Shown here in pieces: positions 10,596-23,018 of a stretch of DNA of 64,000 nt. Position numbers and translations under genes: made by a program. Source of the stretch: Pyrus communis (lineage: Eukaryota > Streptophyta > Magnoliopsida > Rosales > Rosaceae); contig NC_084816.1 of the NCBI RefSeq assembly GCF_963583255.1, positions 12,015,100 through 12,079,099 on the forward strand, read 5' to 3'. Numbering within the stretch: position 1 is the first letter of the stretch; each line of letters opens with the position of its first letter. Below the pieces are notes generated by a model. The model worked only from the letters and a program-made list of their open reading frames with translations, had not been told where the DNA came from and made no database searches.

Positions 10596-12437
10596 CTATT
10601 TCTCCCGAATCCGTTTCCTTGTTGTACAAATCTTCTTCAAAAACTTAGCGTACTTTGGAATTTGCTTTATTGCATCAAGGAGCGGGATATTGACATGCAC
10701 CTTCCTAAACGTCTCCAGGATGTCTTTTTCATCCTCCTCTATCTTGGCTTGCATAAACCTGCTAGGAAAAGGCACATTTGGTGGAATCACGTTAGAAACA
10801 ATTGAGTTTGGACCTACCTTACATTTGTTGGACGGCCTAGGAGTTTGAAGTGGTTGCGGAAAGGGTTGCTCCACCCTTGCCGTGGCTTTGCCCTTCCTTT
10901 CTTCCTCTTGCAACAGCTTTTCCTCCTTGTCTTGGCTTGATTTTGGTGGTTGTGAGGTGGTTCCAACTTCCTTGCCACTTCTTAAGGTGATTGCATTGGC
11001 GGTTTCAAAGCCACCCTTTGGATTGACCACCGTAGTGCTTGGTAACTTACCATTTTCACGAAATTGTCCCAAAAATTCGGCCATTTGGCCCATTTGCTTC
11101 TTTAGCTCATTAACCTCCTTTGCTTGGTTCTGCATTCCCTGCGCCATTGTGGTTAGTAACTGATATGTTTTATCATCATTCATAGACGTACCTGAGTTGG
11201 TTTGGGATGATTGTGCTTGAGGAGGTGGTTGTGGTGCCATTGGCCTTGGAAAGAAACCCGGGGGTTGTCGGAATCCACTTTGTTGGGCATATTGTGGTGC
11301 ATCTCTCCATCTGAAATTTGGGTGGTCACGCCATCCTTGATTGTAAGTATTGGAGAAAGGATCACCCCTTGGTTGGTTTTGATTCCCATAGCCCACGACA
11401 TTGGCAGATTCCCACTCTCCGTTCTCAATTAATTGAGGGCATTGATCAGATTGGTGTCCTTGAATGGAGCATACACCACAGATTGTAGTTCCTTGCGTTT
11501 TAGGGCCTTCAATAAACTGCGATAACATATACGTAAGGTTAGCCATCTGGGATTGTAACTCAGAAATAGAACTTACCTCATTTACATGCTGTGGCCGTGG
11601 GGTGTCTCTCTGCCCAACACCTTCATATTGTTGTGCATTGAGTGCTCGATTAGCAATGAGAGTTTTGGCATCCCTAGGTGTCTTGTCCACTAGAGCTCCT
11701 CCCGCGGATGCATCTAACATTTGCCGTTCAAGTGGTAGAAGACTTTCGTAAAAATATTGAAGAAGTAGCTCCTCCTTCATTTGGTGCTGTGGACATGAAG
11801 CAACAAGAGTTTTAAAACGTTCATAATAAGTTGGAAAAGATTCACCTTGGCGTTGCTGAATTCCACTAATCTTCTTGCGAAGAAGAATGACTCGTGATGT
11901 CGGAAAGAACTTCTCTAACAAGGCTCACTTCATACTCTCCCATGATGTGACAGTGCTGGGAGCCAACTCATACAACCAATCCTTGGCCTTCTCCAACAAA
12001 GAAAAAAGAAAAGCCTTCATCTTCAATATGTTGCTGTCCACGTTCACCGGTGTCATACTTGAGCATACGACTTCGAACTCCTTTAAATGCTTATTGGGGT
12101 CCTCCATTGATAACCCATGGAACTTGGGTATATGATGTAGCAAGCTGGACTTCAACTCAAATTCATCGGTCTTTTCAGGGGCTGCCCTAGGGTATTGGAT
12201 GCAAAGAGGGGCTGCATTGGCCAAACCCGAGGCAGAAAGCTCTTTGATGGTTCGATTGTCCACTGCCATGGTTGGTACTTCCTCTTCAACCTCAATTTCA
12301 ACTTCTTGCTCCTTTAATTCAGGTTCGGGACTAGGAGGATTAGACGCTTGCGATTTCTTTTTCTTTCTCAAAGTCCTCTCGAAATCGCCGTCAAAGTCGA
12401 AGATATGCTCACGAACAGGTTGTGAGCTACGGGTCAT
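10596..12437 (-). pseudogene. gag of the young LTR element, one in-frame stop
   Basis: Gag forms the virus-like particle that packages element RNA. The reading frame starts at ATG 12437 (MTRSSQPVREHIFDFDGDFE) and is continuous to 10599 apart from one TGA at 11925-11927, right after SWESMK. The Retrotrans_gag core runs through the break: MKAFLFSLLEKAKDWLYELA before it, LEKFFPTSRVILLRKKISG and SFPTYYERFKTLVASCP after it. A CCHC zinc knuckle (CX2CX4HX4C, CGVCSIQGHQSDQC) lies about 148-161 residues after the stop. An acidic, charged N-terminal segment precedes the core. The three stops in the whole gag-pro frame (11925, 10596, 10065) are each explainable by one base change, as expected for a recently silenced copy. 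Confidence 0.88.
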
Positions 12438-12636
12438 AAACTAGTATCTACACACAAGAGCAAACAAGATAAGTAACCAACTTAATAGACTCGGAACAAG
12501 TAAGAAAATAAGTTGCCACACACGGCACAAAAACAAAACACATACACACGGTGCAAAAAAAAAAAAAAAAATTAAACAAAACAGAACTAAACAATTTAAA
12601 CAAGACTCAAGAACAAGGGATTAGCAACTTTGCTAA

Positions 12637-12654
12637 TCCCCGGCAACGGCGCCA
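12637..12654 (-). promoter_or_regulatory. Primer binding site, tRNA-Asp type
   Basis: On the minus strand this reads TGGCGCCGTTGCCGGGGA, a few bases after the 5' LTR. It matches the known PBS complementary to the 3' end of plant tRNA-Asp used by Athila/Tat-type gypsy elements. Confidence 0.88.
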
Positions 12655-12659
12655 AAATT

Positions 12660-14820
12660 TAATGCGAGCATTAAACGCACACAAATTAAACCCTATTTGT
12701 GACAATTGTAGTAATGATGTAAGTAGGGATCGTTCTAACCGGGGATTAACTAGGGGTGCTAATCTAATATGAATTGACTCAAAAACATAAAAACTAAACT
12801 TAAAGACTCTTAACAAGACTACTATGACTCAGAATAGCTTTGAAACACTCAAAACTGCCTAAAACAATCAAATTGATTCAAACAGACACTAGAACTTAAT
12901 TTGGACGAAAATACATTTGGTTTTGACTCTAAAGACTCAAAAGGACTCTTTTGGACAGATTTGGAACAAATGAGAAGGGGGGTTTAGATTTTGGACGAAT
13001 TTAAAAGAAAACAAGTGACTTAAAACCTTAAAACAGATTTTGGACGAAAATAAGAAAAGATTGTGAAAAACGAATTTGATGGAATGGAATGGATGGGAAG
13101 CTAGCTAAGGGGTTCATCTCCACACATGTTATACTTGCATATAAAACGATTTCCAATTGCTTTTCAATAAATCATGAATTCTCAACGCCCCAGATTAACC
13201 GTGAATTGCACTAATTAACCCTCAGATTTTCCTAACGTTATTGAATTGGATGATTGCATACGACAACCCAAAACATTCCCCACAAGTCCCCTACATGATT
13301 GCATAATAGAGATACAAGCAAGAATCATTAAGTTCTATGAAAACCATAAGCATTGACGAAGCACTTGTTACTATGATTGCATAACTTATGCCAAGAATTT
13401 ACTTAACGCGATTGAGATCATCAACCTTTACTACTTGTGAATATAATTCCATAACGATTAGGTGAAATTTCCTTATATCCTAGCATCCAATTTATGCATG
13501 ATAATTAAGCGTGCACTCTCAACCAACACACACAAATCAATGTAATTCACATAGATAAGTAAATTGAATTCACAACTTATGAAACGCAATTAGAAGTAAT
13601 CAAATCATATCGCAAGCATAAACATGTATTTCGAATCCCCCCCTAGCCAAGGGGGGGTTTAGTTCCTCATACGTACAAGACAAAGAGAATTGAAATTAAA
13701 CATTGAAATCAAAGGAAAAGAAACACCTAAACATTCCAACAACTCAAACTTGAATTGTATGAACGTTTAGGCCCTCTTCTCTTCCTCTTTGTTGCAGCAC
13801 AAGGTTTAAGGATAGGTTTTGGGGTGGTATTTGTATGGAGGAATGGATGTGTGATGGTAGGGTAGTGTTTTGGAGGGATGAGGAGTGGTTGGAGTGGCTG
13901 CAATGGAGGAGTAAATGCTGGAATGTGGAATGGGAGTGCACGGCTTCAGGATTTGTTGCTAGAATGGATTGGTGCTTGCGGCTCCAAGGGAAGTTCTCTT
14001 TGTTGGTGAGGGAATGCATGGTTTTATAGGGAGAATGAGAGGATATGTGGCTGAATGATTAAGATTGCATGTGGCTCTATGATTATGGGTGCATGTGGCT
14101 GAAATAATGAGGGGAATGCATGTGAAAAACAGCTAGGAAAAGTTGGTGGAAAGCTGGAATTGCAAAGGGGAAGCACGACACAAAGGAGAATGAATGTGTG
14201 GCTGAATATGGATGAATGATTAAGAGTGCATGTGGGTGAATTATAGAATGGGAAAGCATGTGAGTGACAGCTAGGGTGATTGGTGGCTGCAATGATGAAG
14301 TGGACAACCTGGAAATGCAAGAGGAATGGCTGGAATGAAGGGGGAAGCACGACACAAAAGGGAAATGCATGTGGAATGTCTTTTATTTCTGAATTTAGGC
14401 AATGATTTAGGAATATAAAAGGGTATGTGAGTTATGGCTGAAATATGTATGAGAAAAGAAGGTGTTTAAGTGTTTAAAATAGGGAACAAAGCCCTTCCTT
14501 GCACGGCAAGGAATGGAGACACAAGGAAACACACGGCATTGCTTAAGGTTGCAAGTTTTGTGACTTAGAATAGGTAGGAGCCCTTGATATTGCTCAAAAC
14601 TTGGAGTCTTTAATTTCGTCCATTCCTTTTGCTCCAAACATAAGCTATTCATTCCAAGTCCAATTTTGCTCCAAAATGCTCCAAAATGCATCTTTTTGCT
14701 TCCTTAGCCATATGAACCTAAAAACACACGAAAATGGCTTAAACTACTAAAACAACTAGGAATTAACAAAATAAATGCACGAAAACAAGCTAACTAAGTC
14801 GCCTAAATATGATCCTATCA
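12660..14820 (-). repeat. 5' LTR of the young element
   Basis: Starts TGATAGGATCATATTTAGGC at 14820 on the minus strand and ends just before the primer site. The last two bases are TA here and CA in the 3' copy. It is otherwise nearly identical to 3500-5661. Confidence 0.93.
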
Positions 14821-15312
14821 TATAACATGTGTCTTAGGAATAGCCCCAGGAAAATTGGACACTGTGAGATCCATTGGAATAAGATATATTTCAATCCTAG
14901 CAAGTTTTTCATCTGCTTAAGTGGTAGCACATTAACTGCTGCCCCTCCATCTATCAATATTCTTTTAAAATGAACTCCTTTCAAATGAGCTGTCACATAG
15001 ATAGGTTTCAAATGGTTTGCCAGGGTCATACTTAGCTTTCTGAACACCATTTCATCAGTGTATATCCTCTCAGGCATTTTTCCCATAGGATTTGGGCAAG
15101 ACTACCACTCTTGGTTCTCTTTTGTTGGTTTTTTCAAGGTTCACAAGGGCCATCATTGGTTCCTGTGATAAATAATTTTCTTGCATCACAATTGGTTGAT
15201 CACGATCAGCGTAAAACATGGAAGACAACGCATAAGTCATGTTAAAATGAAAGTTGCTAAGTCTAGATGCCCCTTCATTTTTCTCCCTAATTTGGCATAT
15301 GAACTGATCCAT
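14821..15312 (-). pseudogene. Gypsy A, upstream part of the protease region
   Basis: On the minus strand, 15312-15070 encodes a segment typical of gypsy gag-pro linkers (DQFICQIREKNEGASRLSNF, FYADRDQPIVMQE). From 15086 down it enters the protease with the active-site motif RILIDGGAAVNVLP. The last host codons before the insertion end in AIPKTHVI, which continues at 3499 as LHFEVDLG. Frameshifts separate the pieces, so the element was already decaying. Confidence 0.82.
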
Positions 15313-16411
15313 CCAAGCTTATGCTTCTTCATTCAACATCAGTTTCGGTGCCTCATCTCATTCTCCTTCTCCTTCTCCTACTAGATTTATGTTAAAATCA
15401 AGCAGTTGCTTTAGGGTCCCAAAAGGAATGCCCTTCGTAAGAGTTGGGGTGCAATCCTTTCAGGAAGCATAATCCCAAAATGAATCGGCACTAGGTTCCA
15501 CCCTGAGGTGGGTACCATCACCATGTTTTCCTACATTCTTCTCAAATCATGTACTTCCCAATGTGAGGAGTTTGAGGAACATGTTATCCTCATCCCTCCA
15601 TCTTATTATTAGTTTTCTCTATCTCCCTTCTACTTCTCCAGCTTGGTTGCCTCTTACTTCCCTGGGTAAACTTTTCGATCTTGACATTTCTAGAACCTTC
15701 TGACGGAATAGGGATTTGTAATGAATTCATATGTGCTTTGTGTTGTCTTTGCACCCTTCTTATCATGGATGCCCTCATTTCTCTCATAGGTCTTCCATCA
15801 TTTCCTACCACATACCATTTTTGGCCTAGTCGGGCTGAATTTACCTTTGTGACTGATGGTATCAGGCTCATATTCCTTTATGTCCTTTTTGATCTTATGT
15901 TACCATGACTGGTTGAGCAGGGTACTTTAACATCCCTCCATCGTGGCAGCTTTCCATCCTTATCCTCTACTTCTTTAGAGGATTCAAAGTTCCTGAACAC
16001 TTCAGACAAATTCTTAGGTTCTAAATCTCTTCACAATCTTTGAAACACATTTTTTGACCTTTTTAACTCAGACGCCCGAAGGTTAGCTCTACGGGCTTAA
16101 TGTTCTTCTTTCTCTTTTCTTTTAGCTAACTCTGATGGCACCTGGTACTGGTACTTCTAACTCACATTCACATTGGCACTTACTACAGAACACTACTTCC
16201 CTGATTACCACTACCTGAGGCCTATCAGGCAACCTTTTACTACCTTCAGTGGGTCTATCTACACCTTTCATTTCTCTTCCCATAGTAGCTTTCCCTTTCC
16301 CTTTCGCCACCCAATTAAGGTTTATCATATTAATTAGGACTTCGGGGAAATGATCTGTATCAATCATCATGCTAGCCTAGGGCTTATCTAGTAACAACTT
16401 CCCCTTGGCAA
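15313..16411 (-). pseudogene. Gypsy A gag-pro linker, fragmented
   Basis: Short minus frames at 15590-15871 (GQKWYVVGNDGRPMREMRAS) and 16122-16370 belong to the same polyprotein as the flanking gag and protease. They are broken by shifts and stops. The 16122 piece holds a Cys-rich stretch (CSKCQCECELEVP) that may be a degenerate zinc knuckle. Confidence 0.6.
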
Positions 16412-17374
16412 TCAAGTCTTGAATCCAATCTCTAAACTGCACACAATTGGTGATGGAGTGATTGAAAGTATGAATCTTGCATACTTCTTCCCCTTTAGTT
16501 CCTCAGGTTTGGGCATATTCTTGGTATTATCAGGCGAGATAACTCGGGCTCGTACTAGCTCCTCATAGATGTCAGCAACCTTGGTTAAATCAAAGGAATA
16601 TGCTTGATATTTTGGAGGCTTAATAAGAACAGACCCTTCATCATTCATCACAATTTTATGATCCTTGATTGGTTGAACCAGACCCTTCACTGTGAAAGGC
16701 TTGAAATGAGCAGTCATCTCGGTTACGCACAAATCTATTCCTTCTCTCAAGTCGTCTTCATTATCTCTTGTTTCCAAGCTTTCAAACTCTAACTGATGTA
16801 TTGGTGCTTTATTTTTGTAGAATGGGGGAGTCTTGGAGGAGTGCTTCACTTGTTCTTCTGTCAACAATTTCTCATACTTGGTAGCTGTAATCATTAGCTC
16901 TTGGAGTTCATTAAATTGTACATCGTAGAACTTCTTTCTCAAGGGCAACATTAAAGCCTTCTGTGCAATGGCTATAAGTTGAGCATGCTTAATAGGAAAC
17001 TGGCACCTCATCCTTGTCCTCCTGAATCTCATCATAAAATCCTCTGTAGGCTCCTGTTCATACTGCTTTACCTTCACCAAGTTATTGATGGTCAGCTCTG
17101 GCTTTACTCTATAAAATTGTTCGTGAAAAACCATTTCCATCTGCCCCCAATTAGCAATGGAATTAGGGGGCAACAAAGAATACCACTGGGAAGCCAGCCC
17201 TACCAAGGAGTTTCCAAATAGCCTTAACTTGTAGTTAAGGTTGTCTTCAAAAGCCACACAATAGTTTAAAATTTTGAAAATGTGATCTCTAGAGGAAATT
17301 TTGCAATCTTCCCCACTAAAAGTTGGAAAAACGGGCATCTTGAAATTAAGAGAGAAATGGTTCTGTTCATCCAC
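16412..17374 (-). pseudogene. Gypsy A gag
   Basis: A 320-codon minus frame with a clear Retrotrans_gag core: FKMPVFPTFSGEDCKISSRD, FGNSLVGLASQWYSLLPPNS, then FHEQFYRVKPELTINNLVKV and EDFMMRFRRTRMRCQF. A TAG upstream (about 17393-17395) separates it from earlier codons of the same frame (AKPQARPMFRITY before it, KPYPSHVDEQNHF after it), so the original start lay further upstream. The gag type differs from that of the element inserted in it, so these are two families. Confidence 0.85.
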
Positions 17375-19986
17375 GTGTGATGGGTAAGGCTTCTAGTAAG
17401 TGATTCTGAACATCGGGCGGGCTTGAGGCTTAGCATTTTGCATCACCAGTATTCTTAGTTCTGCTAGTTCATTCTTAAGTTGATGATTTGCCACATTATT
17501 CTTTAGGGAGGAAGAATTCCCCCACTTTAGGCCATGATCTATGCCCGAGAATGGTTTTTTTATTGCGTCGGGTTGCCTTCAATTAGCCTCTCATCCCCCT
17601 TTATTAACCAATGGTGGTGGTCGATAAGGCGGGGGCTTCCCTTTATCAATAAGCAAGCTTCTGGTACTAGGGCCCTCATATGGGTTGGGCGTACCAAATT
17701 TCATCACATCTAGCTATCTTGGCTTTTTGACCTCAAACAGTGGTGGCAAGAGATATGGCAACCCTAACTCTTGTGGATCGTTTCTAACTCCTTCTTGGTC
17801 GTTGGTCCCTGTATGTTCTTTCTTCTTTCTTTTATCTTTTTTCCTCTCTAATAAGGGAAACTAGGGGAGGGTTGGTCATTTATCCAGATCTAGATCTGGT
17901 CTACCTTCAGCCACAGTTCCTTCCCTTGGTGGGGAGTACTCTAACTCCAACTTTCTCTATAATGTCCCTGTTAAAGATCACAGCCTGCTAACCTCTCCCT
18001 GGTTTCTAAGGAGATTTTTTCCATGCTTTTTAATACTTGCATCATGGTAGCTTGCAAGTCATCATTGGTTACATTTCATCCAGATTTTTTAAAAGAATTA
18101 GGGCTCTCTATAATCCTGGGATAGAGTGGAGAAGGAAAATCTTCTGGTTGATCCGTTATCTGTCATGTATGTCGTTGTAGGGCAAAGAGGCTACCCGAAT
18201 TCCACCTTTCACCTGAACGTTTGATCCTTCCTTCGTCTTGGCATGCAATAGTACAAGCTATGGTCCCACCTTTCACCTTTCACCTAAATGTTTGATCCTT
18301 CCTTCATCGGGCATAGTTTGATGTTTAGTTCTCTGCAATATGAATTTGAAATTATTTTGAGAGGTGCCTTTGTGGAGCCTTTCTTAGGCCTTGAGGCTCA
18401 CAATTAGGATTAATTGAGATTTGAGCGTGCCATTGTTCTTTTTGTCTAACATATTGTTTACTTGGTTGTTCAATTAATCGATTTCTTGAGCTATAAGTCA
18501 CTTTAACTTCTTGTAATATCAGGATTGTTCATAGATAGGTTAAGTCTGCATTAAGTTCTTTTCTTTGACTTTTGATCAAGGACTTTCATTTGTAGTATCA
18601 CATGTTCGTATATAAAGGAAGTTGAGATTAATCAAGTTGATTTCTTAGTTATTATTTTAGATCGATAGCAAAGTAACCAAAATAATTAGTTGACAAGATT
18701 AATATAACTAAAACTTGAGCAAAAATAATTAGAAATGACATGAAGTTCAAAGGAAGAAATAAACACTACAAATCTACTTTATGTAAGTACATATAAAGGA
18801 GATTTAGGCAAGATTACAACCTTGGCGGGCAAGGTTTATCTTCTTGTAGACACCTCTCCTTGTATTTTATTGTGGCTGGGATCTTTGGAAAATGAAATAT
18901 AAACAAGGTTTACTAAACTGATTCGATACTACAACAAAGGGAAGGGTAGTAGAGCTTCTAAAATCAGACAAAAGAAAGCTTTCTATGGTGGACCTGAGAC
19001 TTGAAAAGGACAAAGGATGAACAAACTAAAGTTTTTCTTCTGGTTTGAGTGTACTAATAGTTACTTGATTGATTGGTTGAGAGAGAGTTTATGCTTGTGC
19101 CCTTCCTTTTATAGATTTTCCTAGCTCGATTGTCCAAGCCTTCCCTTTTGGTGATGGCTTCCAGAGCATGGTGAGTCATCATCTGCTTTTGTTAATTACC
19201 TACCCACGCCATGGAAATGTACTTTTTCGCTGAGAGTGACTGTCCTCTGCTGCTTGTCACCTCTCATAGGCTTGCTACCTATTAGTTGCCAGAAAATGGT
19301 TTTAAATTCATCTTGGGCTACCACATTACCAACCCAATTCCTTTCTGATTTATGTATGCCTGGGCCTTCACTTGTCTTGAGCCCAATATTAAATATCCAC
19401 CCAAACACTTGTTATGGTGGCAAGACTCGTCTGGTTGTCCTGAGTGAGATGACAGAACATGGGAAAGGAATGGCTCACTATCTTTACTCCGTCACTCCAC
19501 ACCAAGCACTAACACTATGTTTGGATAAGGGAAATGAACTTGGAAGTTTGACAAAGTTATTTCTCTCAACTTACCGATGGCGCTCAACTTATTTCTATCG
19601 ATTTTCGGCTCAAAAGATTCGGTACAATTATTCTCGGCGTGAGGTAATTCTTAATGGAATTGGGATTGGTCTATTCTTTTTTTTTTCTTATATATATATA
19701 TATGTTTAATGAAAATGGGTTTGCTATAAGGAAAAAAAAAAAAAAAGAAGAATCTAAAATACTACTAAGAGATGAACAGAGAGAGATCATGAATTATCTG
19801 ACAATGGCAAAGGCTAAGGAAAGCAATATCTATCCATTTTTGTTTGCTTTCTTTTATCTAACATTATTTGCAATTCCTTAACCCTATTGGGAGGAATTAA
19901 TCACAGAAGTTGAAATTAAGCCTTACTGGCATCCCATGCTACAAATTCAACACTGAAACTTAATTTCCTACCTAAAACAAACAACC
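17375..19986 (-). other. Decayed 5' part of gypsy A and intergenic sequence
   Basis: The first few hundred bases still read as gag N-terminal coding sequence on the minus strand, full of stops. I could not find a primer site or an LTR for gypsy A here. Short frames around 19196-19881 have no domain and run through a T run (about 19676-19687) and an A run (about 19731-19745). No gene is supported. Confidence 0.5.
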
Positions 19987-20089
19987 TCATGGTTGTACCT
20001 CATAGTTATTTGTCTTTGCCTCATCATTTCCTTCATTATTTATTGAATCATGAGCAGCATCTTCATCTAGATGATCTTCTTTTTCTTCT

Positions 20090-20124
<35 letters not shown>

Positions 20125-21012
20125 GACGCTGTATGATAGATCATCATCAACATCATCGTCTTCCTCACCTAGAATTTCATCGTCGGACATGACGAAGTGC
20201 AGTTTGAGGCGTCCATCTTCCCTGTAAGCATGCAAGAACTCTTGTGTGGGAATTCTGATTTCTTTGAGGACAAATCTGCCATCATGCCTGTAAGACTTGA
20301 AACAAACCCAAGGCTTCCCATTCTTGCTTATGCAAGATATCGGCGGAGGGAATCCCCCAACACTAGTACTCCTTGACCTCCTAAACCCTAATTTACCACC
20401 AGAACAATTATTATTTGTATGATAACTAATTTCTGATATTGGAAAATATTGTTTTGTAAAACTAATCTTCTCCTCTTGGACAATAATATTTTCTTCATCC
20501 TCACGATATCCATGATCACTAGGAGGACTTTCCTTGAAAAACTCCTCAACTTCGTCCGAGCTTTCGAATCCAAGTCCCTCCGTGCACAGCTGCAAGCTCT
20601 CCGAATTCATTGATGAAAAGCTATCACTGCTTTTGTGAGACTGAGATATATTGTAATTGCTCGAAAAGGACTCTTTTGAGGGGCTCTTCTGGCCGTTATT
20701 CTTCTTCATCTTCTCCTCAATTTTCTCAATCTTGGTTTCGGGGTCAAATCCTACATTGGACAACGTCAATGAGGACGATGAGGAGGACGACATGGAAGGT
20801 GATGAAAATATTGGAGAACTAACATTGTTATTCTCTTTGAAATGAAGCTCCCCAAACATCTCAGTGAGGGTCGACGATGGATTATTGTCGATGTTGGATG
20901 ATTTGAGCGGCTGGATTTGGTTCCATGAGGAGGAGAAGGATTCAAGAAGTGTTGTCGGGGTATCGGGTAATGGGGTTTCAAAGATGTGTTGGAGGCTTCC
21001 ACAGGCAGCCAT
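19987..21012 (-). CDS. FANTASTIC FOUR (FAF) family protein, single exon
   Basis: FAF proteins are plant-specific regulators; in Arabidopsis they modulate shoot meristem size and the WUSCHEL-CLAVATA circuit (established knowledge). The 341-residue frame starts at ATG 21012 (MAACGSLQHIFETPLPDTPT), which fits the family's N-terminus, and has a conserved FGELHF motif near residues 53-58. The FAF domain spans about 219-275: SVGGFPPPISCI, NGKPWVCFKSYRHDGRFVLK, then EIRIPTQEFLHAYREDGRLK. A serine-rich N-terminal half and an acidic C-terminus with about 14 consecutive Glu (297-310) flank the domain. The Glu run comes from a CTT/CTC microsatellite at about 20084-20122. The gene has no introns, as is usual for the family. 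Upstream, the minus strand has a GA-rich leader and a possible TATA element near 21220. No frame damage is seen, so it is probably functional; which of FAF1-4 it matches cannot be decided here. Confidence 0.93.
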
Positions 21013-22234
21013 GGCCTAGATTTGTTCTCAACTGGAGTACTCCTACTCTCTCTCTCTCTATACAAGATGATGCTTGGGACGAAAGAAAGAAAGAAATAAA
21101 AAGGGTACTATAACTTTCGAGAAAGAAATAGAAGACGATGAGATTTTCATGGTCGAGAGAAAGAGGCACGGGATCAGACGTGTGGTGTGAGTTGAAAAAA
21201 TCAAAGGGTTTTGTTGCTATTAATAAAGATTGGTGGTACGAGTTGGTTCTTCTACACCTAAATTTGGTGGTTATTGTTGTACCTTTTTTTATTTGGGGTT
21301 TTTATTGTTACTTCATTTCTTCAACTACGCAGTATTGTTACATTTCACAAGGCCTAGCTACGTTTTAGCTTTATACAGCAAACTCCCGCTTTTCTAGTAT
21401 CTATATTTCAGCTTATACAGTACTGCGCAATAATTTCTCCGCAAGCGATTATAGTCGGAATGTGATCATATCTTATAAGTCTATTTAGTTGAAACACGTA
21501 TAAGTCTATTTTCCTCGCAAATAATATGCGTGTAAATTATTTTTCCTAATTAGCTAGAATAGTTGATCATGGGAAATTGTGCTTTATTATGTGATTCTTA
21601 TGAAAATGTACCTAAATGTGAATTAGCATTGGTTGTTAAGTGCATAAAAATTTGATCTAATAGTTCAAATTAGTTTAAAAAATCAAAACCCGCGACTTGT
21701 TTTTTATCAACAATTCCTTTGATCAAAAGGAACCACAAGCAAGCTCAACCCCATATCCTTCTAACAATTCAAACCATCAATTGTCAAGTCCCTATTTCAA
21801 AGACAGACTATTCTAATAATTTTATTTTAAAATATCAAAATATATTGACAAACACAAGGAATAAGACCAATCGAAATGTTCAAAAGATAATGGAAATATG
21901 GTTTCTGAGTTTGAAGCAATAATATTTAAAATATAAATCTGGAAATTAAACGGTTTTGATAATCAAATCATATTTCGCAACAAATGTCATCTTGATGCCT
22001 CTTAAGATCGAGACTCTCCTTTTGATATAATTTTGATATTATAATATGGGTGCTGCTGTCGAGGGTTCTGACGTGATTTGCTAGAGGATTTGAACCCATA
22101 GCCTTTCAGCATAGTTCTTCCGTCTTTATATCATCTCTACATTTCTTGTCGATGCCTCCCCACTACGGGCTTGTGATATCAGAAACGGAAGTGACTTGGT
22201 ATAAACACTATACACAATGGAATTAGGAATTGTC
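21013..22234. other. FAF promoter side and intergenic sequence
   Basis: Contains the FAF 5' leader with a CT run at 21044-21058, then AT-rich sequence. No gene is seen. A segment at about 22020-22190 (with 'gatttgaacccatagc') looks like a second, degenerate tRNA-like or SINE remnant, but I cannot define its ends. Confidence 0.5.
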
Positions 22235-22245
22235 CTTGATTTGTT

Positions 22246-22455
22246 TAAAAAAAAAAAAAAAAAAAGGGACTAACTAGTGGCTTGGCAGCGGCCGTCCACC
22301 TTTCCGGGAGCTGGAAAGACTCACAGAGGTATTTCAGCCTCATCCTGGCCACCATTGTGTGATTCACCAGTGCCAGAAATCGAACATAGGACGTGTCGTG
22401 TGGAATACAGGCCTGAAATTAATTCCAACCACTGGACCAACCCGTGGTGGTTATT
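22246..22455 (-). mobile_element. tRNA-derived SINE with 11-bp target duplication
   Basis: Flanked by exact direct repeats CTTGATTTGTT (22235-22245 and 22456-22466). Read on the minus strand it starts with a box-A-like promoter element (gggttggtccagtggttgg), then a box-B-like element (tgttcgatttctgg, about 22374-22387). It ends in a T run of about 18 (22247-22264). Size (210 bp), internal pol III boxes, terminal T run and duplication all fit an Au-like plant SINE. Confidence 0.85.
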
Positions 22456-22466
22456 CTTGATTTGTT

Positions 22467-23018
22467 ATTGGATATGTGTATATTAATGGATGATTAGTGA
22501 TATTCCTCATTTTAATAATCGAATCAGAAATTGAAAAGAGAAAAGAAAAATGAAAAAATTAGAATCCCCCACTCTTTTTTTACATAATTTTTATTAAACA
22601 TTTGTTTCTTTTAAAAATTTGATTAAGACGCTTCAACTAGTGTCCACCTAATCATTTTTAAATTTATTTTATTTACATGTCATTAGTTTATTTTTTAAAA
22701 TAAAAATGCTATATGTTGATTTCCCACTTTATCCTTTTAGTTGATAAGGGGAATTTTTTTGGCTTGTCAGGATTTATACCTTTTTTTTTAAGGATATTAT
22801 TAATGGCTATTAACTAAATCACCAATATTATCTATAAACTTTGAATTTTGAAATTTTTTTTTGGCATCAGGGTTTATACCCTTTTGTTGGCTCGTCCACA
22901 TCATAAAATTATTATTGAAATATAAAACTTGTTGATAAAAATGATGAGTTTGGAGTCTTTGGAATGAGATTAGTGCTATTCGGCATGAGATATATCAATG
23001 TGAATTTTAAATTGAAAT
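22467..23018. other. AT-rich intergenic sequence
   Basis: No frame of note. It leads into the minisatellite array; the last 18 bases before it (tgaattttaaattgaaat, 23001-23018) recur inside the array at 23170. Confidence 0.6.

Larger units (their letters stand above)
3500..14820 (-). mobile_element. Non-autonomous LTR retrotransposon (Athila/Tat-like gag-pro, no RT), full length
   Basis: Bounded by 2.16-kb direct LTRs and an exact 5-bp target duplication TATAA (3495-3499 and 14821-14825). In minus-strand order it holds: 5' LTR, tRNA-Asp-type primer binding site, gag, aspartic protease, a gene-poor segment with an antisense ORF, polypurine tract, 3' LTR. No RT, RNase H or integrase motif can be found in 5662-10064, so it must use enzymes from another element. 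The two LTRs differ at roughly 30 positions by eye (about 98.5% identical), mostly transitions, so the insertion is recent. It interrupts the protease of gypsy A. Confidence 0.93.

Noticed and set aside
22020..22190. tRNA gene candidate (gatttgaacccatagc)
   Set aside because: Only a box-B-like phrase is present. No cloverleaf with matching acceptor stem can be folded by eye.
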